Assembly (NCBI RefSeq): GCF_040256395.1
Contig: NZ_CP158297.1
Location: forward strand, 420,960 to 484,959
Direction: 5' to 3'
DNA from: Deinococcus sonorensis KR-87
GTDB lineage: Bacteria > Deinococcota > Deinococci > Deinococcales > Deinococcaceae
DNA: 64,000 nucleotides
A program made the translations under genes and the position numbers. Shown here piece after piece: positions 26,426 through 34,461 of the stretch (position 1 is the first letter of the stretch; each line of letters starts with the position of its first letter). Below the pieces are notes generated by a model, which was not told where the DNA came from, did not search any database, and was given only the letters and a program-made list of their open reading frames with translations.

Positions 26426-27123
26426 TCAGGGCGCCTGCCCCAGGACGCCCGCCATGTCCCAGTCCAATTGCCCGCGCACGATCCGCCCTTGAAGTCGGAC
26501 ACGTTCACCGGGTGCAGGCTAATGGTGCGGTTGTTCGGGGTGGCTCCCCTTCACGGCGCGACCATGAAGGGTCGGCCGAAGGTGCCCTCCCCTGTCACAA
26601 ACAGCACCACCGTGTCGCCCCGCGGCACCATCCGCTCCACGGTGGAGTGCAGGTCCGGAAAGCCCACGATAAAGCCCTGCAGGAACAGCACGAGGCCCGA
26701 GGTGGACACCGGGCCGGGTCGGTGTCCGCGAACGACAGGGTCATCAGCGTGTCGAGCTGCTCACAGTACCGGGTGTTCACCGCCGCGATCACCCGGAGCG
26801 CCTGCTGAACGTTGGCGTCCTCCTGCGCGGCCCTGGTGGGCAGCACCACCAGCGAGGGGGGCTGCGCGGACGTCTATGTGGACAGGGTCAGCGACGTGAC
26901 CGGCAAGCCTTGGGCGGTGCCAGTCTTCCTCGTGGGGACCGGCTCAGCGACCGGACGAGACCGGCTGCGTGCACGCTGAACCCAGCGGGCAGACGGGCTG
27001 CAGGGCTGCGCGGGCGTGAACCAAGGACATCCCGTGGATGGCCAGCAGCGTCAGGGCCACCAGCAGCCGGCCCGCACGGCGGGTCACCTGGACCGAATCA
27101 AGCTTCAGGGCGGGAACAGTCAT
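26426..27123 (-). pseudogene. Secreted SnoaL/ester-cyclase-like protein, multiply broken
   Basis: Begins at 27123 with AGGAGG before ATG and a signal peptide (LLVALTLLAIHGMSLVHA). Downstream the product is scattered over frames: SLVVLPTRAAQEDANVQQAL and NTRYCEQLDTLMTLSFADTDP in one; GLVLFLQGFIVGFPDLHSTV with GDTVVLFVTGEGTF in another; TISLHPVNVSDFKGG; then IVRGQLDWDMAGVLGQAP-stop at 26426. This order and the 'F.dlhst...GD.V.....G.GTF......VSDF..G.I....' pattern fit the SnoaL-like NTF2 fold. At least two frameshifts and an in-frame TGA (26551-26553) make it a pseudogene. It lies between SARP regulator 2 and two micro-ORFs. Confidence 0.6.
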
Positions 27124-27182
27124 AGGAAACCTCCTGCGGGCCGAGAAGGCCCGCGCTGAGCACGCGATGGGGGCTGTCGGAT

Positions 27183-27359
27183 TCAGGCGTGTGAGGAGAA
27201 CGGTCGGTGCAGACTGCGCATCCAGACGACGATGGAGTGGGCCCACGCCCGCCGGGCGTCCGGCTGGGCGGCGGGCAGGGCACGGTGCTGTTCGGCGTGC
27301 TGGTGCAGGGTGCGGAGGGTGGCCTGGGCGTGGTCGTGATGCTGCTGGAACGTGATCAT
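27183..27359 (-). CDS. Conserved micro-protein (58 aa), copy 1
   Basis: Starts MITFQQHHDHAQATLRTLHQ after AGGAGG at 6-nt spacing. It is clearly paralogous to the micro-protein at 50056-50235 (shared pattern MI..Q.H.D.AQATLRTLH..AE.....A.QP.......S....RSL/RRS). The N-terminal half is a predicted amphipathic helix; no cysteine and no membrane segment. Its ATG overlaps the TGA of the upstream 33-aa ORF (ATGA), so translation is probably coupled. Function unknown. Confidence 0.6.
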   Translation of the reverse strand: MITFQQHHDHAQATLRTLHQHAEQHRALPAAQPDARRAWAHSIVVWMRSLHRPFSSHA

Positions 27360-27457
27360 CTGCGGCCTCCTGTGTCGCTGGGCGGGTCTCCGTCCGCGTC
27401 TGAATCCAGGGTAGGCAGCCACCGCAACAGCCGCGCAATGGCAGCGTCCACGGGCAT
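27356..27457 (-). CDS. Micro-ORF (33 aa) coupled to the 58-aa micro-protein
   Basis: Reads MPVDAAIARLLRWLPTLDSD and ends in a TGA overlapping the next ATG. The same peptide pattern (MPV...IA.LLR.LPTLDSDADG.PP) occurs at 49945 before the paralogous micro-protein, which supports selection at protein level or very recent duplication. It may be a leader peptide. Confidence 0.5.
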   Translation of the reverse strand: MPVDAAIARLLRWLPTLDSDADGDPPSDTGGRR

Positions 27458-28098
27458 TGCCGGAGGACCGGGGCGCCTGGCACTGGGTTAGCAAGCCCCC
27501 GGACCCGAGGGAGGACCCGCTGGCCCCTGGCGACCTGTTCCTCACCGTCGGATGACCCTGCTGGACTGATCCTCTGTGCCTCGTCCGCTTCCGCCGCGAA
27601 ACGGGCGGCCGGCGGGCAGGTCACCGGACTCACCTCAGGTCCCCACGCCCGTGGTCCAGTGGCACCCGGTGCCGCGCTGACGTTCGAGCGAACTTCAGGA
27701 ACACCCTGAGCGGCATCCTGAGCACCCGACCACCCAGGCGGGCAACGCCGCACCGAACCGCCTGCCGGAAACCTGACTGGACGGGGCGCGGCTGCAGCGG
27801 GCGCTCCATCCTCTGGCAGGGGAACCGGGACGGGCTGGGCACGGATCTCGCACGCAACGCTCAGGGCGTGCGAACGGTGACGGTTCGCCGCTTCCCCTGC
27901 TGAATGTCCAGGCGGTAGTCATGCAGAACTTCGCCGCGACGCAGGTGGAGGCCCTGCCGCGGCTGGGTGATCATTCCGCGGCGCGCACCGGAGCGGGCGG
28001 GTTCGCCTTGACCAGCAGGCCCTCGTCCGGGCACCCGGAGCGCGGTCCTGGGCTCGGCTGGCCCAGCGGCTTCACCGGACCACTCACCGCCCGGGCCG
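27458..28098. other. Intergenic, no gene recognised
   Basis: GC-rich. Presumably holds the promoter for the minus-strand micro-ORFs; no clear element seen. Short overlapping frames only. Confidence 0.35.
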
Positions 28099-28926
28099 TC
28101 AACTGGGCCGGTGGGCCACGGCCATCACATGGGCACTCGCGCCGAGCAGTGTGGGCTCGGTCTCGAGCCGGCGGGCCACCCGGAGGATCCACTCCCGCCG
28201 CACCGGATCCGCCCACACCGCGTCGAAATCCCGCAGGGTCCAGCCGATCCCCTCAACGCCAAGCAGCGCCTCGACCTGGAAGCCGGCCGCCTGAATCTCC
28301 TGCCGCAGCTCCTCCGGGTGGTGAAAGAAGGTGGTGGTGAAATACGGCTTGCCCGGCGGTGCGCGGTGCTGACCGTCCTCCAGGTCCCGGTCGGCCATGG
28401 CCATGAACTCCGGATCCGCGTACCCGTCACTGAACAGCCCATCGAAAGTGGAGGCGAAGCGGTTGACGTTCATCGCCAGCAGCACCCCGCCGGGCCGCAG
28501 CACCCGGCCCGCTTCCTGCAGCGCCTGTGCGCGGTCGGCCGCTTCCGTGAGGTGATACAGCGGACCGAACAGCAGCACGGCGTCGGCGTGTCCATTGGGA
28601 TACGGCAGGTGCCGCGCGTCCCCCACCACAGCGGAGGCCACCGGCCGGACCGCTTCCCGGCTCAGGGCCTGCTCGATGTGCAGCAGCATGGCGTCCAGCA
28701 GGTGCACCGTGTGGCCACGGGCAGCCAGCCAGAACGCGTGCGGCCCGGTCCCACCGCCGATATCACACACCACCGCCGGTGGCGCGGGGAGGAAGCGGGC
28801 CATCAGCTCCTGCACCCGGACCCGCTCCAGCTGGTTGGATCCCTTGATCAGGCGGTCCGCTTCGGTGCCGGCCGCGTACATCTCCATGGCCTCCTGGGGA
28901 AGCGGTGAGGAGCTCAGATCAGTCAT
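28099..28926 (-). CDS. Class I SAM-dependent methyltransferase
   Basis: A 275-aa methyltransferase with motif I VVCDIGGGTGPHAFWLA (residues ~52-68), an acidic motif II region (HLLDAM), DARHLPY and the post-motif LLFGPLYHLTEAADR, then RVLRPGGVLLAMNVNRF. The GPLYHLT segment suggests a small-molecule methyltransferase; the substrate is unknown. Start at 28926, with TACAGT 5 nt upstream and no ribosome binding site. A longer frame continues upstream through the IS1 element, but that is coincidental. Confidence 0.88.
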   Translation of the reverse strand: MTDLSSSPLPQEAMEMYAAGTEADRLIKGSNQLERVRVQELMARFLPAPPAVVCDIGGGTGPHAFWLAARGHTVHLLDAMLLHIEQALSREAVRPVASAVVGDARHLPYPNGHADAVLLFGPLYHLTEAADRAQALQEAGRVLRPGGVLLAMNVNRFASTFDGLFSDGYADPEFMAMADRDLEDGQHRAPPGKPYFTTTFFHHPEELRQEIQAAGFQVEALLGVEGIGWTLRDFDAVWADPVRREWILRVARRLETEPTLLGASAHVMAVAHRPS

Positions 28927-28931
28927 ACCTG

Positions 28932-28937
28932 ACTGTA
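28932..28937 (-). promoter_or_regulatory. -10 element of leaderless promoter (methyltransferase)
   Basis: TACAGT on the minus strand, 5 nt before the ATG at 28926. Confidence 0.4.
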
Positions 28938-28970
28938 CCGGTCCGCAGGCCGCCGTGATGCACGCTGCAG

Positions 28971-29003
28971 GCAAAAAAAACCGGCCCGCAGGCCGCTTTG
29001 ATT
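28971..29003 (-). terminator. Rho-independent terminator, minus strand
   Basis: On the minus strand CGGCC-TGCG-GGCCG is followed by a G and a run of eight T. Classic shape. It would end transcripts coming from the right, probably those of the gene now interrupted by the IS1 element. Confidence 0.65.
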
Positions 29004-29091
29004 TCTCTATTCTAGCCGGGTATGCAGCCGCGGTCAACCGCATGCAGGTCCCAGTAGTGGCTTTCTGTGGAGGACGGGTGTTCAATGAAGC

Positions 29092-29400
29092 ATGAACGAC
29101 CCGGTGTGCCCCAAGTGCAACGGCGTCCACATCGTCAAAAACGGGCATGCCCATACCGGCAGGCAGCGCTATCTCTGTCGTGCGTGCCGGTATCAGTTCA
29201 CCCCAGACGGCACCTGGCACCGTATTGCTCCTGAACAAGTGGCTCAAGTGGACCTGCTGCTGACCGAACGCCTCTCCCACCGCGGCATCTGTCGTGTGGT
29301 CGGGGTCAGTCGGTCCTGGTTCCGACTCCACCTCAAACAGCTCAACAAGACCGTGCAGCACAGCATTCCCGAAGAACAACCACACCCAAAAAAAGCTTGA
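29092..29400 (+). CDS. insA: IS1 InsA-like zinc-finger/HTH protein
   Basis: 102 aa. The N-terminal zinc ribbon has CPKC and CRAC pairs (VCPKCNG, YLCRACRYQFT), followed by the HTH region (GICRVVGVSRSWFRLHL). The frame ends just after an A7 run (29388-29394), where a -1 slip would join it to InsB, as in other IS1 elements. Confidence 0.8.
   Translation: MNDPVCPKCNGVHIVKNGHAHTGRQRYLCRACRYQFTPDGTWHRIAPEQVAQVDLLLTERLSHRGICRVVGVSRSWFRLHLKQLNKTVQHSIPEEQPHPKKA
29388..29394 (+). other. A7 slippery sequence for -1 frameshifting (InsA-InsB)
   Basis: C-AAAAAAA-G at the 3' end of insA. A -1 slip here enters the frame KSLSTPAPAALVLECDE, the start of the InsB part. The IS1 family is known to use an A-rich slippery site in this position. 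Confidence 0.65.
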
Positions 29401-29813
29401 GCACTCCAGCACCAGCCGCGCTGGTGCTGGAGTGCGACGAATGATGCACGTTCGTGGGTCGTCAGGATCGTCGGCTCTGGATCTGGCTGGCGATGGACCG
29501 ACGCAGCCGACGAATCGTCGGCTGCTGGTTCGGGCAACGCGACGCGCCAGGCGCGCTTGGCCTGTGGCAGAGCCTCTCCACACCGTACCTGGACGCGATC
29601 TGTCACACAGACCGCTTGGCCGTGTACAAGCAGGTGGTCTTCGGAGCGCTTCATCGCATCGGAGGAACCCAGCATATTGAGCGATTCAACGCCACACTTC
29701 GAGCCAAAGTGTCGTTCCTGGTGCGGAAAAGCTTGTCCTTCTGCCGTAAGCAGGCCAACCGCGAGCTTGTGGTCTGGCTCTTCATTCACCGCTATAACGC
29801 GTCATTACTCTGA
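29401..29813 (+). pseudogene. insB: IS1 InsB-like transposase with in-frame TGA
   Basis: The catalytic DDE half of the IS1 transposase. The frame begins within the A7 window, reads ALVLECDE, hits TGA at 29442-29444, and continues CTFVGRQDRRLWIWLAMDR, with the conserved GCWFGQRD, ICHTDRLAVYK and GGTQHIERFNATLRAKVSFLVRKS, to 29813. IS1 proteins have ELDEL/MWTFVG here, so a Trp or similar codon probably mutated to TGA. An internal start at 29454 would omit the first catalytic Asp. Confidence 0.75.
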
Positions 29814-29817
29814 ACCC

Positions 29818-30024
29818 ACGACCCAGGTCCCGGTGGCCGCTGGGCTGCAGCGGCCACGTCTGCCCTCCCTCCTGGACATCCTGGGCCTCTGTGCGCGCCG
29901 CTGCGGCAGCGTGCAGTTCAGCCGCGCTCATCTCCAGGATCAGCCGCTCCTTGAACTCTTCGACCAGCATATGCAGCGTCTGCAGCGACCGGTCAGACCC
30001 GCGAGCGGGAGACGCTGATTTCAT
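29818..30024 (-). pseudogene. Small hypothetical gene cut by the IS1 element
   Basis: Starts at 30024 and reads MKSASPARGSDRSLQTLHML then VEEFKERLILEMSAAELHAA, a helical pattern with good GC3 bias. The last nine residues before its stop at 29782 are encoded by the IS1 right end, so the true C-terminus is lost. No family recognised. Confidence 0.4.
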
Positions 30025-30227
30025 CTAGAACCCTCGCGATCGCCGGGCGGTCCGGGCGGCTCCAGACGTCGTGGGTGATGGTGGCCGGACACAACGGCCC
30101 TGATCCTTCCCCGGGATCGGCGCTCGCTTCCCGCACCGCGCTCCACAAGGAGGGCCGGCCGACGCGTCCGCACCTCATCCTCGGTCCGGGCCAGGTTCAG
30201 CCGTGGGCGGGCGCCGGACCAACCAGT

Positions 30228-30233
30228 TACACT
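30228..30233 (+). promoter_or_regulatory. -10 element of leaderless promoter (arsR)
   Basis: TACACT, 7 nt before the ATG at 30241. Confidence 0.5.
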
Positions 30234-30240
30234 TGATGTG

Positions 30241-30561
30241 ATGACCGCGGCGACTGAAGTGGAAGTGCTGGACGTCCTCAAGGCCCTGGCCAACGAGGTG
30301 CGCTTTGAGCTCGTTCGCATCCTGGCGCACGGGGAGCAGTGCGTCTGCGATCTGGAGGCGATCCTGGACCTGCCGCAGTCAAAGGTGTCGTACCACCTGG
30401 CCACCCTGCGTGACGTGGGGCTGGTGAGCAGCGAGCAACGCGGCAAGAACAGCTATTACCGGCTGGAGCGCGCGCTGTTGTACCGCCTGGGCGGCGATGT
30501 GCTCGCCGCGCTGCTCCGCCCTGACCCGGTGCTGACGCAACAATCCAAATCGCTGTGTTAG
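30241..30561 (+). CDS. arsR: ArsR-type metalloregulator
   Basis: A 106-aa winged-helix repressor. The alpha-3 metal site is intact: Cys34 and Cys36 in GEQCVCDLEAILDLPQ, the C-x-C motif that binds As(III)/Sb(III) in ArsR. The recognition helix is QSKVSYHLATLRDVGLV. Without metal it should repress its own operon. A GTG three bases upstream is also possible, but ATG 30241 fits the leaderless -10. Followed 9 bp later by arsC. Confidence 0.88.
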   Translation: MTAATEVEVLDVLKALANEVRFELVRILAHGEQCVCDLEAILDLPQSKVSYHLATLRDVGLVSSEQRGKNSYYRLERALLYRLGGDVLAALLRPDPVLTQQSKSLC

Positions 30562-30564
30562 GCT
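30559..30564 (+). promoter_or_regulatory. -10-like element before arsC
   Basis: TAGGCT, 6 nt before the arsC ATG, overlapping the arsR stop codon. It may allow an extra leaderless arsC transcript. Confidence 0.3.
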
Positions 30565-30570
30565 GCCGGC

Positions 30571-31062
30571 ATGACGCGCCTGCTGATCCTGTGCACCCAC
30601 AACAGCGCCCGCAGCCAGATGGCCGAGGGCCTCGCCCGGCGCGCAGCCCAGGCGCTCGACGTTGACCTGGAGGTTCACAGCGCGGGCACAGAGGCCACCC
30701 GCGTCAAGGAGCAGGCCATGACGGTGCTGGGGGAGCTGGGCATCGACCTGAGCCAGCACACCAGCAAGACGCTGTTCGACCTGCCGGACCCCTGGAACTT
30801 CGAGTACGTGGTGACGGTGTGCGACCGCGCCGCGGAGGCGTGCCCGGCGTACCCGGCGAAGACCACCATCCGGCACTACCCGTTCGTGGATCCCAGCGGC
30901 GGCAGCCTTGAGCGCTGGCGTACCGTCCGGGATCAATTGCAGGTGCAGTTCCAGGCGTTCGTGCAGGCCCTCAAGGAGGGGCGGCCGGTGCCGGAGGGCT
31001 ACGAGGTCAGCCCCGCGGTTCCGGCTGATCAACCGCATCCTGAGCCGCACCGCGCCGGGTAA
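30571..31062 (+). CDS. arsC: Arsenate reductase, thioredoxin-dependent (low-MW PTPase type)
   Basis: 163 aa. The P-loop C8-x5-R14 is CTHNSARS, followed by AEGLARR. The two further redox cysteines are C84 and C91 in VTVCDRAAEACPAYP, matching the three-cysteine relay of the pI258-type ArsC family; the general acid lies in the FVDPSG region. It should reduce As(V) to As(III). No arsenite pump (Acr3/ArsB) is seen in this window, so export must be encoded elsewhere or is lost. Confidence 0.9.
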   Translation: MTRLLILCTHNSARSQMAEGLARRAAQALDVDLEVHSAGTEATRVKEQAMTVLGELGIDLSQHTSKTLFDLPDPWNFEYVVTVCDRAAEACPAYPAKTTIRHYPFVDPSGGSLERWRTVRDQLQVQFQAFVQALKEGRPVPEGYEVSPAVPADQPHPEPHRAG

Positions 31063-31114
31063 CCCGGCCTCGCCCGCACCCGGCGCAGCAGGTCGCGCCG
31101 CAAGGAGCACACCG

Positions 31115-31828
31115 ATGAAGATCGCTGTCTTTGGAGACGTCCACGGCAACCGCTTTGCGCTGGAGGCGGTGGCCGCGGACATCGAGCGGCATGCGCCGGA
31201 CGCCTGGGTGAATCTGGGGGATCAGCTGTTCGGCGGGGCGGACCCGGCCGGCGCGTGGCAGCTGCAGCAGCAGCTGAAGGCCCGGCACGGCGTGCTGGAG
31301 GTGCGCGGCAACACCGACGAGCGACTGGGCCACCCCCTGACGGAGACCACCCAGAAGCGCGAGATGCTGGCGTGGCTGCATTCGGTCCTGCCCGAAGGGG
31401 CCGGGGCCACGGTCGCCGGTTTGCCCACCCGCGTGACCGTGGCGGACGGAGCGGTGCTCGCCGCGCATGGCACCCCCGATAGCGCCTGGACCGCGCTGCT
31501 CCGCGACAAGAGCGGCTGGGCGGGTGACGAGCTGGTCCTGAGCCGGCTGGATGACCCGGGACCCGCCCGGGTGGTGATCGTGGGGCACACGCACCTGGAG
31601 CATGTCCGGCAGCTCGGGCCGCTGACGGTGGTGAACGCCGGCGCGGTCAGCCGCCAGAAGGACGGCTCGCCGCTGGCGCGCTGGGTGCTGCTGGAGGGCG
31701 AGGGGGACCGCTGGAGTGTGGCGTTCCGCCGGGTGGCGTACGACGTGGAGGCCGCCGCTGCCTGGGCCGAGCAGCACGCGCACAAGGGCCGAAAAGAAGC
31801 GGCCCAGCTGCGCCAGGGCCACAGCTGA
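31115..31828 (+). CDS. Metallophosphoesterase (calcineurin-like)
   Basis: 237 aa with all five metallophosphoesterase motifs: FGDVHGN (D8, H10), LGDQLFGG, RGNTDER, AAHGTP and VGHTHLEH. This compact type includes YfcE-like phosphodiesterases. Start at 31115 follows AAGGAG. It lies 52 bp after arsC on the same strand and may be co-transcribed; a role in arsenic response is only inferred from position. Confidence 0.88.
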   Translation: MKIAVFGDVHGNRFALEAVAADIERHAPDAWVNLGDQLFGGADPAGAWQLQQQLKARHGVLEVRGNTDERLGHPLTETTQKREMLAWLHSVLPEGAGATVAGLPTRVTVADGAVLAAHGTPDSAWTALLRDKSGWAGDELVLSRLDDPGPARVVIVGHTHLEHVRQLGPLTVVNAGAVSRQKDGSPLARWVLLEGEGDRWSVAFRRVAYDVEAAAAWAEQHAHKGRKEAAQLRQGHS

Positions 31829-31909
31829 GGCGGGGTTCACCCGCTTGGGGATGGGGGGACGTTTCTTCATGGGCCGGGGGTCGTTCATCCGGCGGCGGCG
31901 CACGCGCCC

Positions 31910-31915
31910 TAGCCT
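31910..31915 (+). promoter_or_regulatory. -10 element of leaderless promoter (secreted protein)
   Basis: TAGCCT, 7 nt before the GTG at 31923. Confidence 0.4.
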
Positions 31916-31922
31916 GTCGCGC

Positions 31923-32600
31923 GTGCGCTTCTTGCCCCTCCTGATGGTCGTCCTCACGACAGTTCCCGCGGTTGCTGCAGCGCCCGCCGTCCCAGATCAG
32001 CTCCTGCCGCGCCAGAACATGCCCGCCAGCATCGTCGCCTTCGGCGCCACCCGCGCCATCGCCGCCATCGAAGCCAGGCTCACCGCTGCCGTCCAGCAGG
32101 ATCAGGCGTGGTTCACCGCGCTGATCAGCGCAACGCCCGAAGGCGAGCCGCTCCCCTACTCCCCCCGCTTCGGCATCACCGAAGCGGAATACGACCAGGT
32201 GCTCCATGCCCAGCCGGTGCTGAGCCAGACCGGCAGCACCACCCTGAAGGTCACCGCCGACGCTCGGACCGTCACCTTCGGCAAGTCGGCGGGCGCTGAA
32301 CTGCTTGCAGGTGTCACCGTGGACCTCGTCAAGAACGTCGTCCGCACCCCGCTCGGCACCACCACCGAAGGCAAGCCCTTCGACGTGCCGGACGACGACA
32401 CCCTGGGGCCGCGCTCGGGCGTGCAGTGGGCGTTCCTGCAGGGCAGCGATCCCAGCCGCAATGTCACGCGCGCGAAGTTCACGCTGACGCACCTGAATCG
32501 CACGGACGAGGTGCTGCTGGACTACCAGGTCACCGTCATCAAGGACGGCAAAGCGGTGCGCAACGAAGAGGTCCTCCTCACGTACCCCGCGACCAGATAA
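31923..32600 (+). CDS. Secreted hypothetical protein
   Basis: 225 aa with a signal peptide (VRFLPLLMVVLTTVPAVAAA) starting at a GTG. The mature part is helical at first (ASIVAFGATRAIAAIEARL), then beta-rich, ending NEEVLLTYPATR. Three ADARTVTF/NRTDEVLLD-like strands suggest a sandwich, but I recognise no family. An ATG at 31869 would add an Arg-rich segment before the signal peptide, so 31923 with its TAGCCT box is preferred. Confidence 0.65.
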   Translation: MRFLPLLMVVLTTVPAVAAAPAVPDQLLPRQNMPASIVAFGATRAIAAIEARLTAAVQQDQAWFTALISATPEGEPLPYSPRFGITEAEYDQVLHAQPVLSQTGSTTLKVTADARTVTFGKSAGAELLAGVTVDLVKNVVRTPLGTTTEGKPFDVPDDDTLGPRSGVQWAFLQGSDPSRNVTRAKFTLTHLNRTDEVLLDYQVTVIKDGKAVRNEEVLLTYPATR

Positions 32601-33012
32601 CCCGGCAGCGCGTCGCTCCGGGTCCTCCGCATTCTTGACGCGGCCGCGGTTGGGTTGCTCGGCCGCGTGCGTCATGCCGGGCCCCCCGGGTCGCTGCTCC
32701 CCGGACTGGCCTCTTTTCTCGACGTTCGCCGGGTGATCGGCTCCCTGGAAGGGAGCGACATCCCGTCACGGACAGCGGCTGAACGCCTGTTGCGACGTTC
32801 AGGGGCTGTGCCACGCCCGTCCAGACGGGGCCAGACCCCTCCATGCGGCTTTTCGCGTCCAGGGGTTCGCTTGCCGGCCGGTCCGCTGGACGCTCCTCGG
32901 CGGGAGAGAATGCCCGGCCAGATTCCGTTCGTGGAGGCGCTGGGGACGGAGGTGACGAGCGCTTCAGCCCGCCCCTCGTGTTCGGGAGCGGGCCAGCCGC
33001 CGGCCAGGCGCG
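32601..33012. other. Intergenic, no gene recognised
   Basis: GC-rich region between the secreted protein and the phosphotransferase. Long overlapping frames exist on both strands without domain or start signals. Confidence 0.35.
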
Positions 33013-33018
33013 TACAGT
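33013..33018 (+). promoter_or_regulatory. -10 element of leaderless promoter (phosphotransferase 2)
   Basis: TACAGT, 6 nt before the ATG at 33025. Confidence 0.45.
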
Positions 33019-33024
33019 CTGATC

Positions 33025-34170
33025 ATGTCCTCCCCGCCCCCCGTGTTGACCGACGATGACGTGGGCGCTGCCGTCCGGGTGCTGGTGCGTGATGCCGCTG
33101 TTCACGTGCTCGAGTGGCACGAGGAGGAGGTGGGGTGGCAGGTCGTGAGCGAGGTGACGGACGGGGTGCGCCGGCTGCGCGGTTGGGTCCGGCGCGACGG
33201 GCAGGACCTGCCCTGGTCGCTCATCGTCAAAACCTCACGCCCTGTGGAGGATGGTGACGCGCAGGATCACCACGGCTGGCAACGGGAATGGAGGGCCTAC
33301 ACGTCCGGCCTGCTCCAGCCGGCAGGGTCGGTCCGGCCTGCCCGGCTGCTCCAGGTGACCCGGCCGTCGCCCGACCGCATTCTGCTGTGGCTGGAGGACG
33401 TGCCCGACACCTCGCCGGAGGTCTGGGCCCTTCAGCAGCACGTGCGGTTTGCTGGGCAGCTGGGCGCCTTCAACGCCGCTCATCCTGTGGGCGGGTCGAG
33501 ACCCGCGTGGCTGTGGCAGGACTGGTTGCTCTCCTTGAGGGTCCACGCGCCCGGGGTGGGGGCCCTCGCGGCGCAGGCCGAAGTGTGGAACGAGCCGCTG
33601 GTGCGCCTGGCCTTCCCGGTGCCGTGCACCGCCGCACTCCAGCGGGTGAGCGCGGCGTTCGAGCGATGGAGCGCGCACCTGATGGCGCTGCCCCAGACCC
33701 TGGTGCACCTGGACGCCGGACGGTTCAACGTGAGGGTCTTCTCGGAGGGCGGGCAGCCGTCCACGGTTCTGCTGGACTGGCAGGCGTTGGGGACGGGCCC
33801 GCTGGGCGCGGATCTGGCGATGACCCACTTCCTGAACGTGTGCCGCTTCTACGCCGACCCGCGTGCGGTCGAGGCGATCGACGCACAGGGGTTCGAGGCG
33901 TACTGGGCGGCGGTGAGGGGCCGCGGCCTGGGGGTCGGCCGGTCCGAGGTGCGGTTCGCCTACACCGCCGTGTCCGCGATGCGTGCGGCCATTGTCGTCC
34001 AGTTGCTGCTCTCCCGCCTGGTGCCGCCGGCGGTGGACCTGCGGTTGTGGGCGGCGTGGGGCCACAAGCGGGGATGGTCCGAGCACGAGGCCCTGCGGGC
34101 CTGGGGGCAGGGCATGAGCGCCCTGCTCGCGTTGGGGGCGGAAGCAGACGCGCTCGCGCAGGACCGCTGA
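33025..34170 (+). CDS. APH-family phosphotransferase (DUF1679/ecdysteroid-kinase-like)
   Basis: 381 aa with a kinase-like fold. The N-lobe lysine is in SLIVKTS (K69), the catalytic loop is HLDAGRFN (residues 228-235; Asp230) and the metal-binding Asp is D251 in LLDWQAL. The loop is HLDAGRFN rather than the HGDLHPGN of typical resistance enzymes, and the C-terminal extension (FYADPRAVEAIDAQGFEAYW) resembles oxidoreductase-associated kinases. Substrate unknown; not evidence for drug resistance. Leaderless start. Confidence 0.75.
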   Translation: MSSPPPVLTDDDVGAAVRVLVRDAAVHVLEWHEEEVGWQVVSEVTDGVRRLRGWVRRDGQDLPWSLIVKTSRPVEDGDAQDHHGWQREWRAYTSGLLQPAGSVRPARLLQVTRPSPDRILLWLEDVPDTSPEVWALQQHVRFAGQLGAFNAAHPVGGSRPAWLWQDWLLSLRVHAPGVGALAAQAEVWNEPLVRLAFPVPCTAALQRVSAAFERWSAHLMALPQTLVHLDAGRFNVRVFSEGGQPSTVLLDWQALGTGPLGADLAMTHFLNVCRFYADPRAVEAIDAQGFEAYWAAVRGRGLGVGRSEVRFAYTAVSAMRAAIVVQLLLSRLVPPAVDLRLWAAWGHKRGWSEHEALRAWGQGMSALLALGAEADALAQDR

Positions 34171-34370
34171 CGGCGCTCGTCGGGGCGATCGTTCGTGCCG
34201 TTTTTGAGCGTGGCATTGACCGGCCGGTGCAGGTCGGACGCGTCCGGATCCTCCCTCCTGTGCAGCACGGTGCCTGGGCTGGAGCACGAGCGACGCGCGA
34301 AGTCGATCACAAGCCGTTCTTCGACACAGCCGGTTCCCGCTGCACCGATGGCGTCGGCGCACCACCGCCG

Positions 34371-34388
34371 CGGGGGTCGAAGCCCCCG
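34371..34388 (+). terminator. Hairpin between the phosphotransferase and FUSC genes
   Basis: CGGGGG-TCGAAG-CCCCCG, a 6-bp GC stem 200 nt after the upstream stop. It lacks a T-run, so it is a weak terminator candidate. Confidence 0.3.
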
Positions 34389-34461
34389 AGCCGTTTGTCC
34401 GCCGGTCGTCACTGTCCGTGATGGCGCCGGATTCGGCGTGGATGGTGTGCCAGAGTGAAGC

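Larger units (their letters stand above)
29076..29817 (+). mobile_element. IS1-family insertion sequence
   Basis: About 742 bp, the usual IS1 size, with InsA, a frameshift window and InsB. The left end GGGTGTTCAATGAAGCATGA resembles the reverse complement of the right end (GGGTTCAGAGTAATGA). The ends are approximate and no target duplication was evident. Its transposase has an internal TGA, so this copy is probably dead. Confidence 0.7.

Noticed and set aside
29442..29444. TGA in InsB as a selenocysteine codon
   Set aside because: No adjacent SECIS-like structure and no selenoprotein precedent for IS1 transposases; a nonsense mutation is simpler.
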